This document shows positions 16,741 through 25,657 of a DNA stretch of 52,060 nucleotides, one piece after another. Both the position numbers and the translations under genes were made by a program. The stretch is from assembly GCA_013203475.1 (NCBI GenBank), contig JABMNV010000063.1, positions 1 to 52,060 of the forward strand, given 5' to 3'. Origin of the DNA: Acidobacteriota bacterium. Lineage in GTDB: Bacteria; Acidobacteriota; Vicinamibacteria; Vicinamibacterales; SCN-69-37. Below the pieces are notes generated by a model, which saw only the letters and a list, made by a program, of their open reading frames with translations, was not told the DNA's origin and ran no database searches. Each line of letters begins with the position of its first letter. Within the stretch, counting starts at the first letter, position 1.

Positions 16741-17625
16741 ATGACACGGCATGTCCATGGTCCACGCTTGGTCTGGGTGATGGCGGCATTAGCGACGGCA
16801 GTGCTCCACGGCCAGATGACCGCCGGAGGCGATACCCTCGTCGCCGTTGATGACCCCATCGCCGTGCTCGATGCTCGCATCACGGCCGGCGAGCTGACGG
16901 TCGCTTCGCACGGCGTGCATGGGTACCTGGAGGGGTTACTCGAGGCGCTCGACATCCCGCTCGCCTCTCAGGGCCTGGTCTTCTCGCGAACCAGCCTGCA
17001 GACGGCTCGGATCGGCCCCTGGGCGCCGCGCGCGCTTTACTTCAACGACGACGTCTACATTGGCGCGGTTCAGGGGAGCACGTTTCTGGAGGTCGCAGCG
17101 ATCGATCCCGATGCGGGGGCGCTCTTCTACACCGTGAACCAGGACGGCGGCACGCGGCCGGTCTTTCAGCGGGAGACGACGACCTGCCTGATGTGCCACG
17201 AGTCGAAGATCGTCACCGGTGGCGTGCCCGGCATTATCGTGCTCTCGGTGCTCACAGACCGCCTGGGCTACACGATCGGCTCGCTGCAGGAAGGGTCAAT
17301 CACCGACCGTACGCCGTTCGCCCGGCGCCTCGGGGGCTACTACGTGACCGTCACCCACGGCGACGCGAGTCACGCGGGCAACACCATCTCCCCACTACTG
17401 GCGCACGAGGTGAATCGCCGCGACAACTATGTGCGCACCTTCGGCCAGGCTGACGCCGGAAACGTCACCGACCTGTCCAGCCGCCTCAACACCAGCCGTT
17501 ATCTGACCCCGCACAGTGACATTGTGGCGTTGCTGGTGCTGACCCATCAGGCGCGAGTGCACAACCTGATCATCCAGGCGCACCAGGGCTGGCGAATCGA
17601 CGTCGGGTATCCCGTCTCTGCTTGA
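16741..17625 (+). CDS. Exported CxxCH (haem c) protein, 5' part of a frameshifted gene
   Basis: About 294 residues from ATG 16741, with a signal peptide ('LVWVMAALATAVLHG') and one haem c motif CLMCH in 'TTTCLMCHESK'. The rest ('GGVPGIIVLSVLTDRLGYTIGSLQ', 'RLGGYYVTVTHGD', 'TSRYLTPHSDIVALLVLTHQARVHNLI') looks like a family of exported proteins of unknown role. The frame ends at 17625 right where the family should continue; the continuation is in the +1 frame and runs to 17995. The shift lies between about 17582 and 17612. TATACT 10 bases before the ATG may be its -10. Either a real mutation or a base-call error could explain the break. Confidence 0.75.
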   Translation: MTRHVHGPRLVWVMAALATAVLHGQMTAGGDTLVAVDDPIAVLDARITAGELTVASHGVHGYLEGLLEALDIPLASQGLVFSRTSLQTARIGPWAPRALYFNDDVYIGAVQGSTFLEVAAIDPDAGALFYTVNQDGGTRPVFQRETTTCLMCHESKIVTGGVPGIIVLSVLTDRLGYTIGSLQEGSITDRTPFARRLGGYYVTVTHGDASHAGNTISPLLAHEVNRRDNYVRTFGQADAGNVTDLSSRLNTSRYLTPHSDIVALLVLTHQARVHNLIIQAHQGWRIDVGYPVSA

Positions 17626-17653
17626 GGGCGCCGTCGACCGACTGCTCAACGAA

Positions 17654-17995
17654 ATGCTTTTTGTGCGCGAAGCGGCGCTCCGTGGGCCCGTGCGCGGGAC
17701 CACGGACTATGCGAAGGACTTTGCCGCGCGCGGGCCAGCAGACCGCCAGGGCCGGTCGCTCCGTGATTTCGATCTCGACAGTCGGCTCTTCAGGAACCCC
17801 TTGAGTTTCCTTGTCTACTCGGCCGCGTTCGACGCGCTTCCTGACGTTGTGCTGGACCGGTTCTATTCGCGACTCGACGCGGTCCTGTCGGGAGAAGACC
17901 ACCATCCGAACTTTGCGCATCTGTCCGAGGTGGACCGAGTCGCCATCCAAGAGATTCTTGAGGCGACCAAACCGGAGTTCGTGACCCGTCGCTGA
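17654..17995 (+). pseudogene. 3' part of the frameshifted CxxCH protein gene
   Basis: The frame opens upstream of ATG 17654: codons from about 17582 read '...IPSLLEGAVDRLLNE' and continue into 'MLFVREAALRGPVRGTTDYA', 'DRQGRSLRDFDLDSRLFRNP', 'SAAFDALPDVVLDRFYSRLD' and 'HLSEVDRVAIQEILEATKPE'. This reads as the C-terminal domain of the protein that starts at 16741, not as a separate gene: there is no ribosome binding site or promoter before it. Joining the two by skipping one base gives one protein of about 418 residues. Confidence 0.7.
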
Positions 17996-18074
17996 CGTGA
18001 CGCACCACTCGACACGTGACCGCACGCGTCGCCGCCGGGCTAGCGTCGTCGGGAGTTGGTCCGGCCGCTCGGGC

Positions 18075-19505
18075 TCACAGCCGCCACTTGAAGTCTGGCG
18101 GCCAGACGCACGGTCGGGCCGGCAGTTCAACCAGGACGAACTCGCCCTCGCTCGCAACAACGACACCTGGCACCTCGGTGCCTTCTCTGGCGATGACGTG
18201 ACTGATCCAGCCTGATTCCAGCGATGCCTGGTCCGCGTTGAACAGGGGAACACGACGATGGAGATACGCGTAGCCGCCGGTCCAGGCGATGTGGACCGCG
18301 TCCACCCGCACACCGCATAAGCCCGGTCGATCTCGCGCGACGAGCAGGAGTCGATTCACAGGTCCTGGATCGTCGTAGGCGCTCTCGGTCGCACGATTCG
18401 GATACATGCCGACGTCGGCATAGGTCAGCGCGTGGAACCGCGCACCAGAGAGTGCTGCCACCAGCAAGACCGCACCGACAACGGCCGTCCGCCATCGCCC
18501 GATCGGCAGTGCGCTCAGACCGATGGCCGTCAGCGCGCAAAGCAGAGGCAGGGCGGGAACGATGAAGCGCAGTTCCTTGTGCGGCACGGCCACGTGCAGC
18601 GCAACAAACACCACCGTGGTCACCAGGAGCCCGGTGGCGGGCCGCCATGCCACGACGGACAGTGCGACGATCAGGAGCATGGCGACCGGCGCGGCACTCC
18701 ACAGGGTGGTGAAGTAGTAGTGCCATGGCGACGTGCCCCAGTTGGCGGAATTACCTTCGATCAGATTGAACTGGAGATAGGTGAACGCCGAGTGGAACCA
18801 GCCATCGAAGCGTGTGCCTGGGACGTTGGCCCACGTGAGATGGTCGAGCCAGCCGAACAGCAGCGCGAAGAACGCCAGCGTCGCCAAGGCTTCGACGGCG
18901 CGCCCCCCTTTCCGGCGCGCAAGCAGAATCACGATGAGCGCCACGGCGAAGACCCCCGCCTGCAGGCGAAACAGCACGGACAGGCCGATGAGTGCAGCCC
19001 CTGCGACCGTGCGGGCTCGCCCGGCTGACGGCGACAAGGCCAGGGCGAACCCAAGCACCACCGGAAGCGCCGAGGCACTCTCGCTCATCGCCCGCGGCGC
19101 GAAGTAGATCAAGGGCGCCAGCAGTGCGCAGAGCGCGGCGCCGGTCGCCGCCTCAGTGCGGCCCGCAGCATACGCTCGCGCCAACATGTAGGTGCCTGCC
19201 GCACACGCCAGTGAGATGGCGCCGAACACCAGCTTGATGAAGGAGATGTATGTGCGGGGATCGTCGATTCCGAATATCTGACAGATCTTGAGCAGCGATG
19301 CCACAAAGCCGGGGAACGCCCAGTTTCGCATCCCGTCAACAAACTCCCAGGGAATGAGTCCGTACCCGAAGACCAGCCAGTGCGCCGGCTCCAGGCTCTG
19401 AAACAATTCATCCGGCCAGTAAATGCCGTCATCGTTTAGCGCGAGCCAGACGCGGATGGCACCGCCAAACACCAGCGACACGGCGAGGATGATACGGGCT
19501 GGCAC
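18075..19505 (-). CDS. GT22-like membrane mannosyltransferase (PIG-B/ALG9-like)
   Basis: About 476 residues with roughly ten membrane helices. After the first helix comes 'YWPDELFQSLEPAHWLVFGYG' and 'WEFVDGMRNW', which match the lumenal Asp-Glu loop of GT22 mannosyltransferases such as GPI mannosyltransferase PIG-B; later 'PHKELRFIVPALPLL' matches the family HKExRF motif. GT22 enzymes use dolichyl- or polyprenyl-phosphate-linked mannose as donor. The best start is GTG 19505, one base after the stop of the DUF1501 gene (TGA-G-GTG), so translation is probably coupled. The acceptor in this bacterium is unknown; a cell-surface glycan or glycoprotein is likely. Confidence 0.8.
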   Translation of the reverse strand: MPARIILAVSLVFGGAIRVWLALNDDGIYWPDELFQSLEPAHWLVFGYGLIPWEFVDGMRNWAFPGFVASLLKICQIFGIDDPRTYISFIKLVFGAISLACAAGTYMLARAYAAGRTEAATGAALCALLAPLIYFAPRAMSESASALPVVLGFALALSPSAGRARTVAGAALIGLSVLFRLQAGVFAVALIVILLARRKGGRAVEALATLAFFALLFGWLDHLTWANVPGTRFDGWFHSAFTYLQFNLIEGNSANWGTSPWHYYFTTLWSAAPVAMLLIVALSVVAWRPATGLLVTTVVFVALHVAVPHKELRFIVPALPLLCALTAIGLSALPIGRWRTAVVGAVLLVAALSGARFHALTYADVGMYPNRATESAYDDPGPVNRLLLVARDRPGLCGVRVDAVHIAWTGGYAYLHRRVPLFNADQASLESGWISHVIAREGTEVPGVVVASEGEFVLVELPARPCVWPPDFKWRL

Positions 19506-19506
19506 C

Positions 19507-20772
19507 TCAGACGATATTCGGTGCGCCGGCTTTGAAATTTCCGCCGAGAATGGCGATCGAATCGGCGCCCAACCACCCGTCGAGCACGCGGGCATAGACA
19601 GAGCGGAAGTCCGTCTCGTAACTCACGTCGTTGCCGCTGTTCTCCAGGGAGCCGTCAACGTTGTTCGGGTCGAGATTGGGTGCCGTGCCGTACAGGCCGC
19701 CGCGCACGCCGCCACCGAGCGCCATCATCGTCCCGGCCGAGCCGTGGTCGGTCCCCTGGCTGCCGTTTTCAGAGATTCGGCGACCGAACTCAGAGAATTG
19801 CAGCACGAGCGTGTCGTCATGCAGGCCCTGATTGCGCATGTCGTTGTAGAACGACAACAGGCTGTCGCCCACCGTGCCCATCAGGTTCGCGTATCCGGCA
19901 TTGGCGTCGGTGACTCTCTGATTCGAGTGAGTATCGAAACCTCCGAGCTGCACCCAGAACACCTTGGTGCCAATGCCTTTGGCGATCGCACCTGCCACGG
20001 CCTTGAGCGCCTGCGCCAATCCATTGTTCGCGTACGCCACCGTTCCGGTATACGTGCCGACCGATGCCACACGGTCGAGCGTGGCCATCGCGGCCTGCGA
20101 CGTGCCGTTGACGAACGCCACGTGTGGCCGATCCACGGGTACATGGGACGCGATCGTCGCCATCGTGGTGCGAGAGTATGTCGCTTCCACACCCGAATTC
20201 GGGCTCAGGAACGCGTACCCGGTCACGCTGGGAATCGCGGGCACACTCACCTCTCGGCCTTTAAGCGAGTGGGGCACCTCCCGTACGGTGCTCCAGCCAA
20301 CAAGCGGGTCCACAGGATCGGGTAATGCGTCAAGATAGCGGCCCAGCCACCCAGTGCCGGACGAGTTCGCGGGATTGGCCGTGGACCAGATGTCAGTGCC
20401 ATGAAAATGGGACCGGCTCTGATTCGGGTACCCCATGCGTTGCATCAGTGCCAAGTCGCCCTGGTCGAAGATCTGCTTCAAGCCGGTCAGCCGGGGATGC
20501 AGGCCGAGGACCTTGCCAGACAAATCGGTGCCCACTTGCAACACATTGGCCGCCGGCACGGCGATCCCCGGGCGCCGGCTGTAGTAGAAACTGTCGCCAT
20601 ACGGAATCAGCGTGCTGAGCGAGTCGTTGCCCCCACTGAGATACAACACCACCAGATTCCGCCGCGACGCGCCCTGGGCGCGCGCAATGTCTGAGAGAAA
20701 CGCTGGGGCGACACAACTGACGGTGAATGCCGTCACGCCGCCTTTCACGAATTGTCGTCGAGTAAATTTCAT
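19507..20772 (-). CDS. DUF1501 Tat-exported protein
   Basis: A 421-residue protein of the DUF1501 family (sulfatase/alkaline-phosphatase-like fold). It has a Tat signal ('FTRRQFVKGGVTAFTVSC') and family segments 'NLVVLYLSGGNDSLSTLIPYG', 'LHPRLTGLKQIFDQGDLALMQRMGYPNQSRSHFHGTDIW' (given here in parts: 'LHPRLTGLK', 'SRSHFHGTDIW'), 'VFWVQLGGFDTHSNQ', 'LVLQFSEFGRR' and 'GTDHGSAGTMMALGGGV'. The His and Asp residues in these would bind metal. It is always found next to DUF1800 genes; the pair's biochemical role is not established. Upstream codons in frame have no family match, so ATG 20772 is the start. Confidence 0.92.
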   Translation of the reverse strand: MKFTRRQFVKGGVTAFTVSCVAPAFLSDIARAQGASRRNLVVLYLSGGNDSLSTLIPYGDSFYYSRRPGIAVPAANVLQVGTDLSGKVLGLHPRLTGLKQIFDQGDLALMQRMGYPNQSRSHFHGTDIWSTANPANSSGTGWLGRYLDALPDPVDPLVGWSTVREVPHSLKGREVSVPAIPSVTGYAFLSPNSGVEATYSRTTMATIASHVPVDRPHVAFVNGTSQAAMATLDRVASVGTYTGTVAYANNGLAQALKAVAGAIAKGIGTKVFWVQLGGFDTHSNQRVTDANAGYANLMGTVGDSLLSFYNDMRNQGLHDDTLVLQFSEFGRRISENGSQGTDHGSAGTMMALGGGVRGGLYGTAPNLDPNNVDGSLENSGNDVSYETDFRSVYARVLDGWLGADSIAILGGNFKAGAPNIV

Positions 20773-20809
20773 AGGTCGCCCCCGTCCGATCACTGTCTCA
20801 AGTAATGTG

Positions 20810-22270
20810 TCAGATGAACTGGTACTCGCCAGACCCGGTGAGCAGGTGGACGACGCCAGCGGCCTTATTGAGTAACTGAGTTTCGGAACCGGTCCAGTTG
20901 CCACCGGCGCGCGTGTAGTCCACCAGGGCGTTATAGACATGGGCCGGCACCTCCGGCATCGTGGTTTTCCTCATCGCCCACTCAATCACCGCCTGCGGCG
21001 TCTGTCTGAACGGGCGGGCGGCATTGCGCAACTCGAACCGCTGATTGGTGGCCAGCGCCGAGACGAAATTCATGCGCGCCAGCATGCCGCCGGTGGAGAA
21101 CCACTGCGGCCCCAGCGCCCACCCATTGACGTCGGGCGGTTCAAACAGGCTCTGTCCCATGTTGAGCATCGGTGTCAGGGCATCGTTAGCCGAAAACCCG
21201 ACGTGCCCGACTTCCTTGAGGCTGCGCACGACAAACTCGACAGGCCAGGCATACCGCTGAAAATAGTGGGCCGGATCTCGGAACTGCGCAGACAGAAGCA
21301 CCTCTCGAAGAACCTGCCGCATGTCGGTGCCGCTCGACAAGTACACACCCGCGATCTTCTCCACCCACGCCTCGTCAGGAGGGCTGACTTCGCTGACAAA
21401 CCACGTCCACAGCCGGCGAGAAAGACGCCGCGCGGTCTCGGGATGCACCGCCAGGGCCGCGATCAGATCGAGGCCGTCCTGCATACCGGTCGTTGCCGCC
21501 CGAGCCGGGATGACCTTCGAACCACTACTGTAAATCGGAAACGTGAAGGTCTTGGCGGCCGTGTCGTGCTGGGCTGATCGGTAGTTGAACGCGTACCGCG
21601 CCGACGGCGTGTTGCGTGTGCCCAGCAGTGTCAGGTTCCAGCCAGTGAACACCCGCGCGGCCGCGTAGACATCCTCTTCGGTGTAGTTGCCGATTCCGAA
21701 GGTGAAGAGTTCCATCAATTCGCGTCCGAAATTCTCCTGCGGGCGCGACTTGATGTTCGTGTTGCCGTCCAACCAGACGATCATGGCTGGGTCTCGCGCC
21801 ACCTCCACCAGCAGGTCACTGAACTTGCCCAGGCCCTGCTCACGGAACAACTCAATCTGGCCGCGGACGCCGGCCGTATCCTCAGACGGTTTGGCCGCCA
21901 TCAGACGGGTGCCTTCCACCGCCCCAAACGAACCGGCCAATTTACTGTAGGCGGTGGCAAAGTGGTGGTGCCAGAGCAGGGCCATCTTTTCCCGCAGGGG
22001 CGCGGGCGAATGCACCATGCGAAAGATCCAGCGCTGACGTGCGTCCGCGATGACCGTGTTCGGCGTGAACCCGTTGCGGGAGGTGAACCCGAGATACCCG
22101 GGCGTCCCGATCCTGGCGTCGATGTCCCTCGAAGTGGGACCGAAGTTCAGGAGACTCGCAACCGCCTGGCGATAGGTGAGTTCCTCGAATGAGTTTCGCT
22201 CCTCCGGCGTCGCGCCGAAGCCGGCACGGCGGATCAGGTGTTCGAGAAGTTGCCACTGGCTCGTCTGCAT
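20810..22270 (-). CDS. DUF1800 family protein
   Basis: A 486-residue DUF1800 protein: 'LIRRAGFGATPEE' at the N-terminus, 'EKMALLWHHHFAT' (three His), 'VWLDGNTNIKSRPQENFGRELMELFTFGIGNYTEEDV' in parts ('NENFGRELMELFT'-type motif), 'ARVFTGW' and 'PPDVNGWALG'. DUF1800 proteins accompany DUF1501 proteins in Planctomycetota, Acidobacteriota and others, probably as an exported pair. No signal peptide is evident in this copy. It sits 37 bases upstream of the DUF1501 gene on the same strand and 18 bases after the cupredoxin gene. Confidence 0.92.
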   Translation of the reverse strand: MQTSQWQLLEHLIRRAGFGATPEERNSFEELTYRQAVASLLNFGPTSRDIDARIGTPGYLGFTSRNGFTPNTVIADARQRWIFRMVHSPAPLREKMALLWHHHFATAYSKLAGSFGAVEGTRLMAAKPSEDTAGVRGQIELFREQGLGKFSDLLVEVARDPAMIVWLDGNTNIKSRPQENFGRELMELFTFGIGNYTEEDVYAAARVFTGWNLTLLGTRNTPSARYAFNYRSAQHDTAAKTFTFPIYSSGSKVIPARAATTGMQDGLDLIAALAVHPETARRLSRRLWTWFVSEVSPPDEAWVEKIAGVYLSSGTDMRQVLREVLLSAQFRDPAHYFQRYAWPVEFVVRSLKEVGHVGFSANDALTPMLNMGQSLFEPPDVNGWALGPQWFSTGGMLARMNFVSALATNQRFELRNAARPFRQTPQAVIEWAMRKTTMPEVPAHVYNALVDYTRAGGNWTGSETQLLNKAAGVVHLLTGSGEYQFI

Positions 22271-22288
22271 GGCGGGTCCTGTCGCGTT

Positions 22289-22690
22289 CTACCGAATGGT
22301 AATCGTCCCGGTGAGACTGGCCGTCCCGGGGTTGTCGTGATCGTGAAATCCACACGTCCGGACGGTGTTCATGTTCCCTGACTCACGTGTTTGCCCTGGC
22401 GCCAGCAGCCCAAGTTGATTCAACTCAGGGCACATCGTGTGTTCAGGATGCGAATCGCTGGCCATGTTGTGCGAGCGTGAGTCATTGTTAATGATCGTCA
22501 CGCGTGTGCCGACGCTGATCTGGATGTCGCGGGGCGATGCTCCCTGCGCCGTGATCGTAATGGTGTTGGTGACGGTCGGCGCCGAGGTGCCCGGGGACGT
22601 CGGCGCAGGCGCGTTACCGCCACCACCGCTGCAGGCGGACACAACGCCCACCAGGAACACGACAGCCACGAACCGTATTGACACGCCCAT
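22289..22690 (-). CDS. Cupredoxin-like lipoprotein
   Basis: A 133-residue protein: lipoprotein signal ending 'GVVSAC' (Cys near residue 19), a Gly/Pro/Thr-rich linker, then a plastocyanin/cupredoxin fold ('ITITAQGASPRDIQISVGTRVTIIN', 'DSRSHNMASDSHPEHT', 'VRTCGFHDHDNPG', 'LTGTITIR'). The Cys and His of 'TCGFHDHD' and the His of 'SHNM' are candidate copper ligands. It would carry electrons or store copper at the outer face of the membrane. A GAAGGGG ribosome site precedes ATG 22690; a 15-base tandem repeat lies in its leader. Confidence 0.85.
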   Translation of the reverse strand: MGVSIRFVAVVFLVGVVSACSGGGGNAPAPTSPGTSAPTVTNTITITAQGASPRDIQISVGTRVTIINNDSRSHNMASDSHPEHTMCPELNQLGLLAPGQTRESGNMNTVRTCGFHDHDNPGTASLTGTITIR

Positions 22691-22720
22691 TAGAAGAACC
22701 CCTTCTGCTTTGACCGATTC

Positions 22721-22775
22721 ACATGGCCGATCGTTACATGGCCGATCGTTACATGGCCGATCGTTACATGGCCGA
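22721..22775. repeat. Tandem repeat of a 15-base unit upstream of the cupredoxin gene
   Basis: Three perfect copies of ACATGGCCGATCGTT (22721-22735, 22736-22750, 22751-22765) and a partial fourth (22766-22775). Each unit holds the palindromes GGCC and CGATCG. It fills most of the gap between the oxidoreductase stop (22779) and the cupredoxin start (22690). Confidence 0.95.
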
Positions 22776-22778
22776 GAC

Positions 22779-24425
22779 TCAGGACAGCTCAAACCCCCGT
22801 CGGTAATTTCGAGTCAGAAAGTCGTTGGCGGCCATGGTGTTCGTCACGCGCATGTTGGGCCCGTCGTACTCCAGCCGTGTACCAGCTCGCAGCGCGGCAA
22901 CGCCAAGCAGCATGATTTCAGTCAGATGGGCGGCATACGAGAAGGGGCACGAGATGGTGTCGGTCCCCTTGATCGCGTTCACCCAGTTCATCTCGTGCGC
23001 CTGGTTCGGCACCCGAGGCAGCCGCTCAGCGGGAGCACCGACGCTGTTGTGCAGTTCGACGGGCAACAGGCGCGGGCGGGCACCGGTGTTGTCCTGGAGC
23101 ATCTTGCCTTTGGTGCCCACGTACAGCACACCGCCGCCAGCCTCGAGCTTCACGTCACCCATTTCGAATGGTCGCTGCGGCATGAAGCCGCCGTCGTACC
23201 ACGTCAGTTTCACCGGCGGCATGCCCTCCCGCGCACCAAACTCGTAGTACGTCGTCGTCGCATTGGGATAGCTGAGGCGATTGAACGGCGTCGAAACCGT
23301 CTCAATCGACGTCGGGTCGCCAAGCTTCAAGCCCCAGACGGGATGATCCATGAGGTGCGCACCCATATCGCCGAGCGCGCCCTGACCCCAGTCCACCCAC
23401 CCGCGCCAATTGAAGGGATGGTAAATCGGGTGGTACTCCACATCGGGCGCCGCACCCAGAAACAAATCCCACCGGAGCCCCTTCGGCGTGTTCGAGTTCA
23501 CTTTCTTCGTAAACGAATCGGCCATGCGCCGAGTGACGCCCCCGTTCCCCCAACCGAGCGACTTCCAGTCACCATCGAACTTCTGCGGACGCGGAATCCC
23601 CTGAGGCCAGTACGCCAGCGGGCGGTTGGTCCACACATGCACTTCCTTGATCTCGCCGAGCACGCCGGAGGCCAGATAGTCCTGGCCACGCCGCGCGTCG
23701 TCCGTCGAGTGGCCCTGGTTGCCCATCTGCGTGACAAGTGTTGGATTGGCGGCCGCCTGGTTTGCCAGATGGCGAGCTTCTCCCACAGACCAGCACATCG
23801 GCTTCTGCACGTACACATGTTTGCCCGCGGCCATGGCGGCCGACGCGATCGGCGCGTGCATGTGATCGGGCGTTGCCACAACGACGGCGTCGATGTCGTT
23901 CTGCTGCTCGAGCATCTCTCGGTAGTCCTGGTACCGTTTCAGCCGAGGCACCTGTTCTTCAACGAAGCCCCGCAGGCGAAGATCGCCCGGCGTCGGATTC
24001 CATCGCTGATCAGCGGCCTGCTGCAGTTGCGAAGGGCCAAAGTTGTCCCACGCCAGCGTCGGAGGCGGTGTCGCGTTACCGCGGTTGCCCCCGCCCCCGC
24101 TGTTCGTGGGTGTGGGACGCGGCTGCAACGATTTGCGCCACGCCTCAAGCCGACCCTCAAGCAGGTCCTTATCCACGTCGCAGATAGCGACGATGTTTTC
24201 GCTCATCACGGCCTGGGCATTGGCGGCCCCCATGCCGTTGATGCCGACGACGGCGATGTTCAGGCGGTCGCTGGGAGGCGTCAGGCCCTGACCGAGCACA
24301 TGGCGCGGCACAATCATGAAGGCGGCTGCCGCTATCGCGCCGGTTGCAACAAACTCGCGACGAGTGGCGCCTCCGGAAGAGGTGGACGACGCGACGGTGG
24401 ACTTCGAGGTGTGTGATTCGGCCAT
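22779..24425 (-). CDS. Tat-exported Gfo/Idh/MocA-family oxidoreductase
   Basis: A 548-residue NAD(P)-dependent oxidoreductase. It has a Tat signal ('ATRREFVATGAIAAAAFM'), a Rossmann motif 'NIAVVGINGMGAANAQ', 'IVAICDVDKD', 'DAVVVATPDHMHAPIA' and the catalytic 'KHVYVQKPMCWSVGEA' (EKP-type motif with Gln). A Gly-rich insert near residues 105-115 follows the second strand. Exported Gfo/Idh/MocA enzymes act on sugars or glycosides using tightly bound NAD(H). ATG 24425 has a GGGAG ribosome site; a TATAAT hexamer is at 24453-24458 on the minus strand. Confidence 0.92.
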   Translation of the reverse strand: MAESHTSKSTVASSTSSGGATRREFVATGAIAAAAFMIVPRHVLGQGLTPPSDRLNIAVVGINGMGAANAQAVMSENIVAICDVDKDLLEGRLEAWRKSLQPRPTPTNSGGGGNRGNATPPPTLAWDNFGPSQLQQAADQRWNPTPGDLRLRGFVEEQVPRLKRYQDYREMLEQQNDIDAVVVATPDHMHAPIASAAMAAGKHVYVQKPMCWSVGEARHLANQAAANPTLVTQMGNQGHSTDDARRGQDYLASGVLGEIKEVHVWTNRPLAYWPQGIPRPQKFDGDWKSLGWGNGGVTRRMADSFTKKVNSNTPKGLRWDLFLGAAPDVEYHPIYHPFNWRGWVDWGQGALGDMGAHLMDHPVWGLKLGDPTSIETVSTPFNRLSYPNATTTYYEFGAREGMPPVKLTWYDGGFMPQRPFEMGDVKLEAGGGVLYVGTKGKMLQDNTGARPRLLPVELHNSVGAPAERLPRVPNQAHEMNWVNAIKGTDTISCPFSYAAHLTEIMLLGVAALRAGTRLEYDGPNMRVTNTMAANDFLTRNYRRGFELS

Positions 24426-24492
24426 TTGGTGAGATCTCCCTCTCGCGCAGGCATTATATCGATCGTGGCGGCGCGAACCTGGCGTAATTGCG

Positions 24493-25650
24493 CTACTGGA
24501 TCTTCCAGAAGGCGAGCCCACCCGCCTGCTTGCCAACATCGACCGTCGCAGCGCGCGAGAGCGTTGCCAAATCGTAGACCTCGACCGTGCCAGGCTCACC
24601 GCCGACACCCTCCAGGGTGACGAACGCGTAATTGGAGTCCGGAGAGATGACGACGCCATGCGGAATTGTTCGAGTGGTCTTGATGTTGGCCACCTCTTTT
24701 CCGGACGTGAGGTCCCAGATGCCGATGGCGGCGGACTTCTTGTAGGTAGCCACGAGCAGTCTGCCGTCAGCCGTCACGTCGAGGTTGTAGGGCCCCGCCG
24801 TCGTGTTCTCGAACCGGCGGGTGATTTCCCACTTCGCCACGTCGACCTCATAAATGACGTTGGAGTTATTACCAGCCACATACACCATGCCTGAGGCGGT
24901 CGGCGTCGCCCACGTGGGTTGCGCCAATTCCGCCTTCATCGACTTCATCATCGCGGCGCCGGCCTCGCTGGCCATGTCCATGGTGGCCATGTGGGCCGCG
25001 TGCTCAGAGAGCGGGAGCTTTCGAGCCACTTCGAACGAGAGCCCATCAATCTCCCACAGATGGTCGTCCATCATCGACACCGAATAGTGCTTGGTGCCAC
25101 TGACGTCCAGACGCGACCCGTGAGGCATGACGCCTGTCGGCACCTGGGCGATTTCCGACATCGACGTGGTATCGACCACGGACACCGAACTAGGCTCCAT
25201 CAGACCGTAGAGATTGAAGTTCACCACGTAGAGGAACCCCGTGGCCGGTGACACTGTCAGGGTGGCCGGAAAGAGCCCTACCGGAACCGAGTCGATAAAC
25301 TCGTCACTGCCGGTCGCGTACTTGTGAATCGACCCGTAGGGGGTCCCATGCGACAGGGAGACGAACCAGGACTTGCCATCCGGGTGGATAGCAATGCCGT
25401 GAGGCCCCTCGATCTCGGTCGGCCAGATACCCACATCAATCGTCTTGACCACATCCATCGTGCCTTGGCCAGGCCCGGAGGGCCTGAACCGCACCAGGGC
25501 AATGGTGTCGTCGGATTCGGCGCACACATACGCGTAGTACGCCGGCCGGGCCTGTTCACGGGCCTGTTCAGTGGATGCCGACGGTGCCACGGCACACAGC
25601 ACCGCGGCGCCGAAAACCGAGAAACACAGGGTCGCAGTATGTTTGGTCAT
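24493..25650 (-). CDS. Secreted YVTN/YncE-type beta-propeller with His/Met-rich insert
   Basis: A 385-residue exported protein with a Sec signal ('ATLCFSVFGAAVLCAVAPSAS') and a seven-bladed propeller of repeated strands ('HGIAIHPDGKSWFVSLSHG', 'LTVSPATGFLYVVNFN', 'NLDVTADGRLLVATYK', 'HGVVISPDSNYAFVTLEG'). Propellers of this type are common in periplasmic proteins that bind partners or metals. A loop near residues 200-225 is unusually rich in His, Met and Ala ('HAAHMATMDMASEAGAAMMK'). It starts 8 bases after the LVIVD protein stop and so belongs to the same operon. Confidence 0.85.
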   Translation of the reverse strand: MTKHTATLCFSVFGAAVLCAVAPSASTEQAREQARPAYYAYVCAESDDTIALVRFRPSGPGQGTMDVVKTIDVGIWPTEIEGPHGIAIHPDGKSWFVSLSHGTPYGSIHKYATGSDEFIDSVPVGLFPATLTVSPATGFLYVVNFNLYGLMEPSSVSVVDTTSMSEIAQVPTGVMPHGSRLDVSGTKHYSVSMMDDHLWEIDGLSFEVARKLPLSEHAAHMATMDMASEAGAAMMKSMKAELAQPTWATPTASGMVYVAGNNSNVIYEVDVAKWEITRRFENTTAGPYNLDVTADGRLLVATYKKSAAIGIWDLTSGKEVANIKTTRTIPHGVVISPDSNYAFVTLEGVGGEPGTVEVYDLATLSRAATVDVGKQAGGLAFWKIQ

Positions 25651-25657
25651 CACGCCG

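Noticed and set aside
22721-22775. CRISPR array
   Set aside because: Units are only 15 bases, directly adjoining without spacers, and no cas genes are nearby.
22437-24416. 659-codon open frame on the plus strand
   Set aside because: It lies antisense to the cupredoxin and Gfo/Idh/MocA genes, has an Arg/His-rich composition and no family match; it is a GC-driven shadow.
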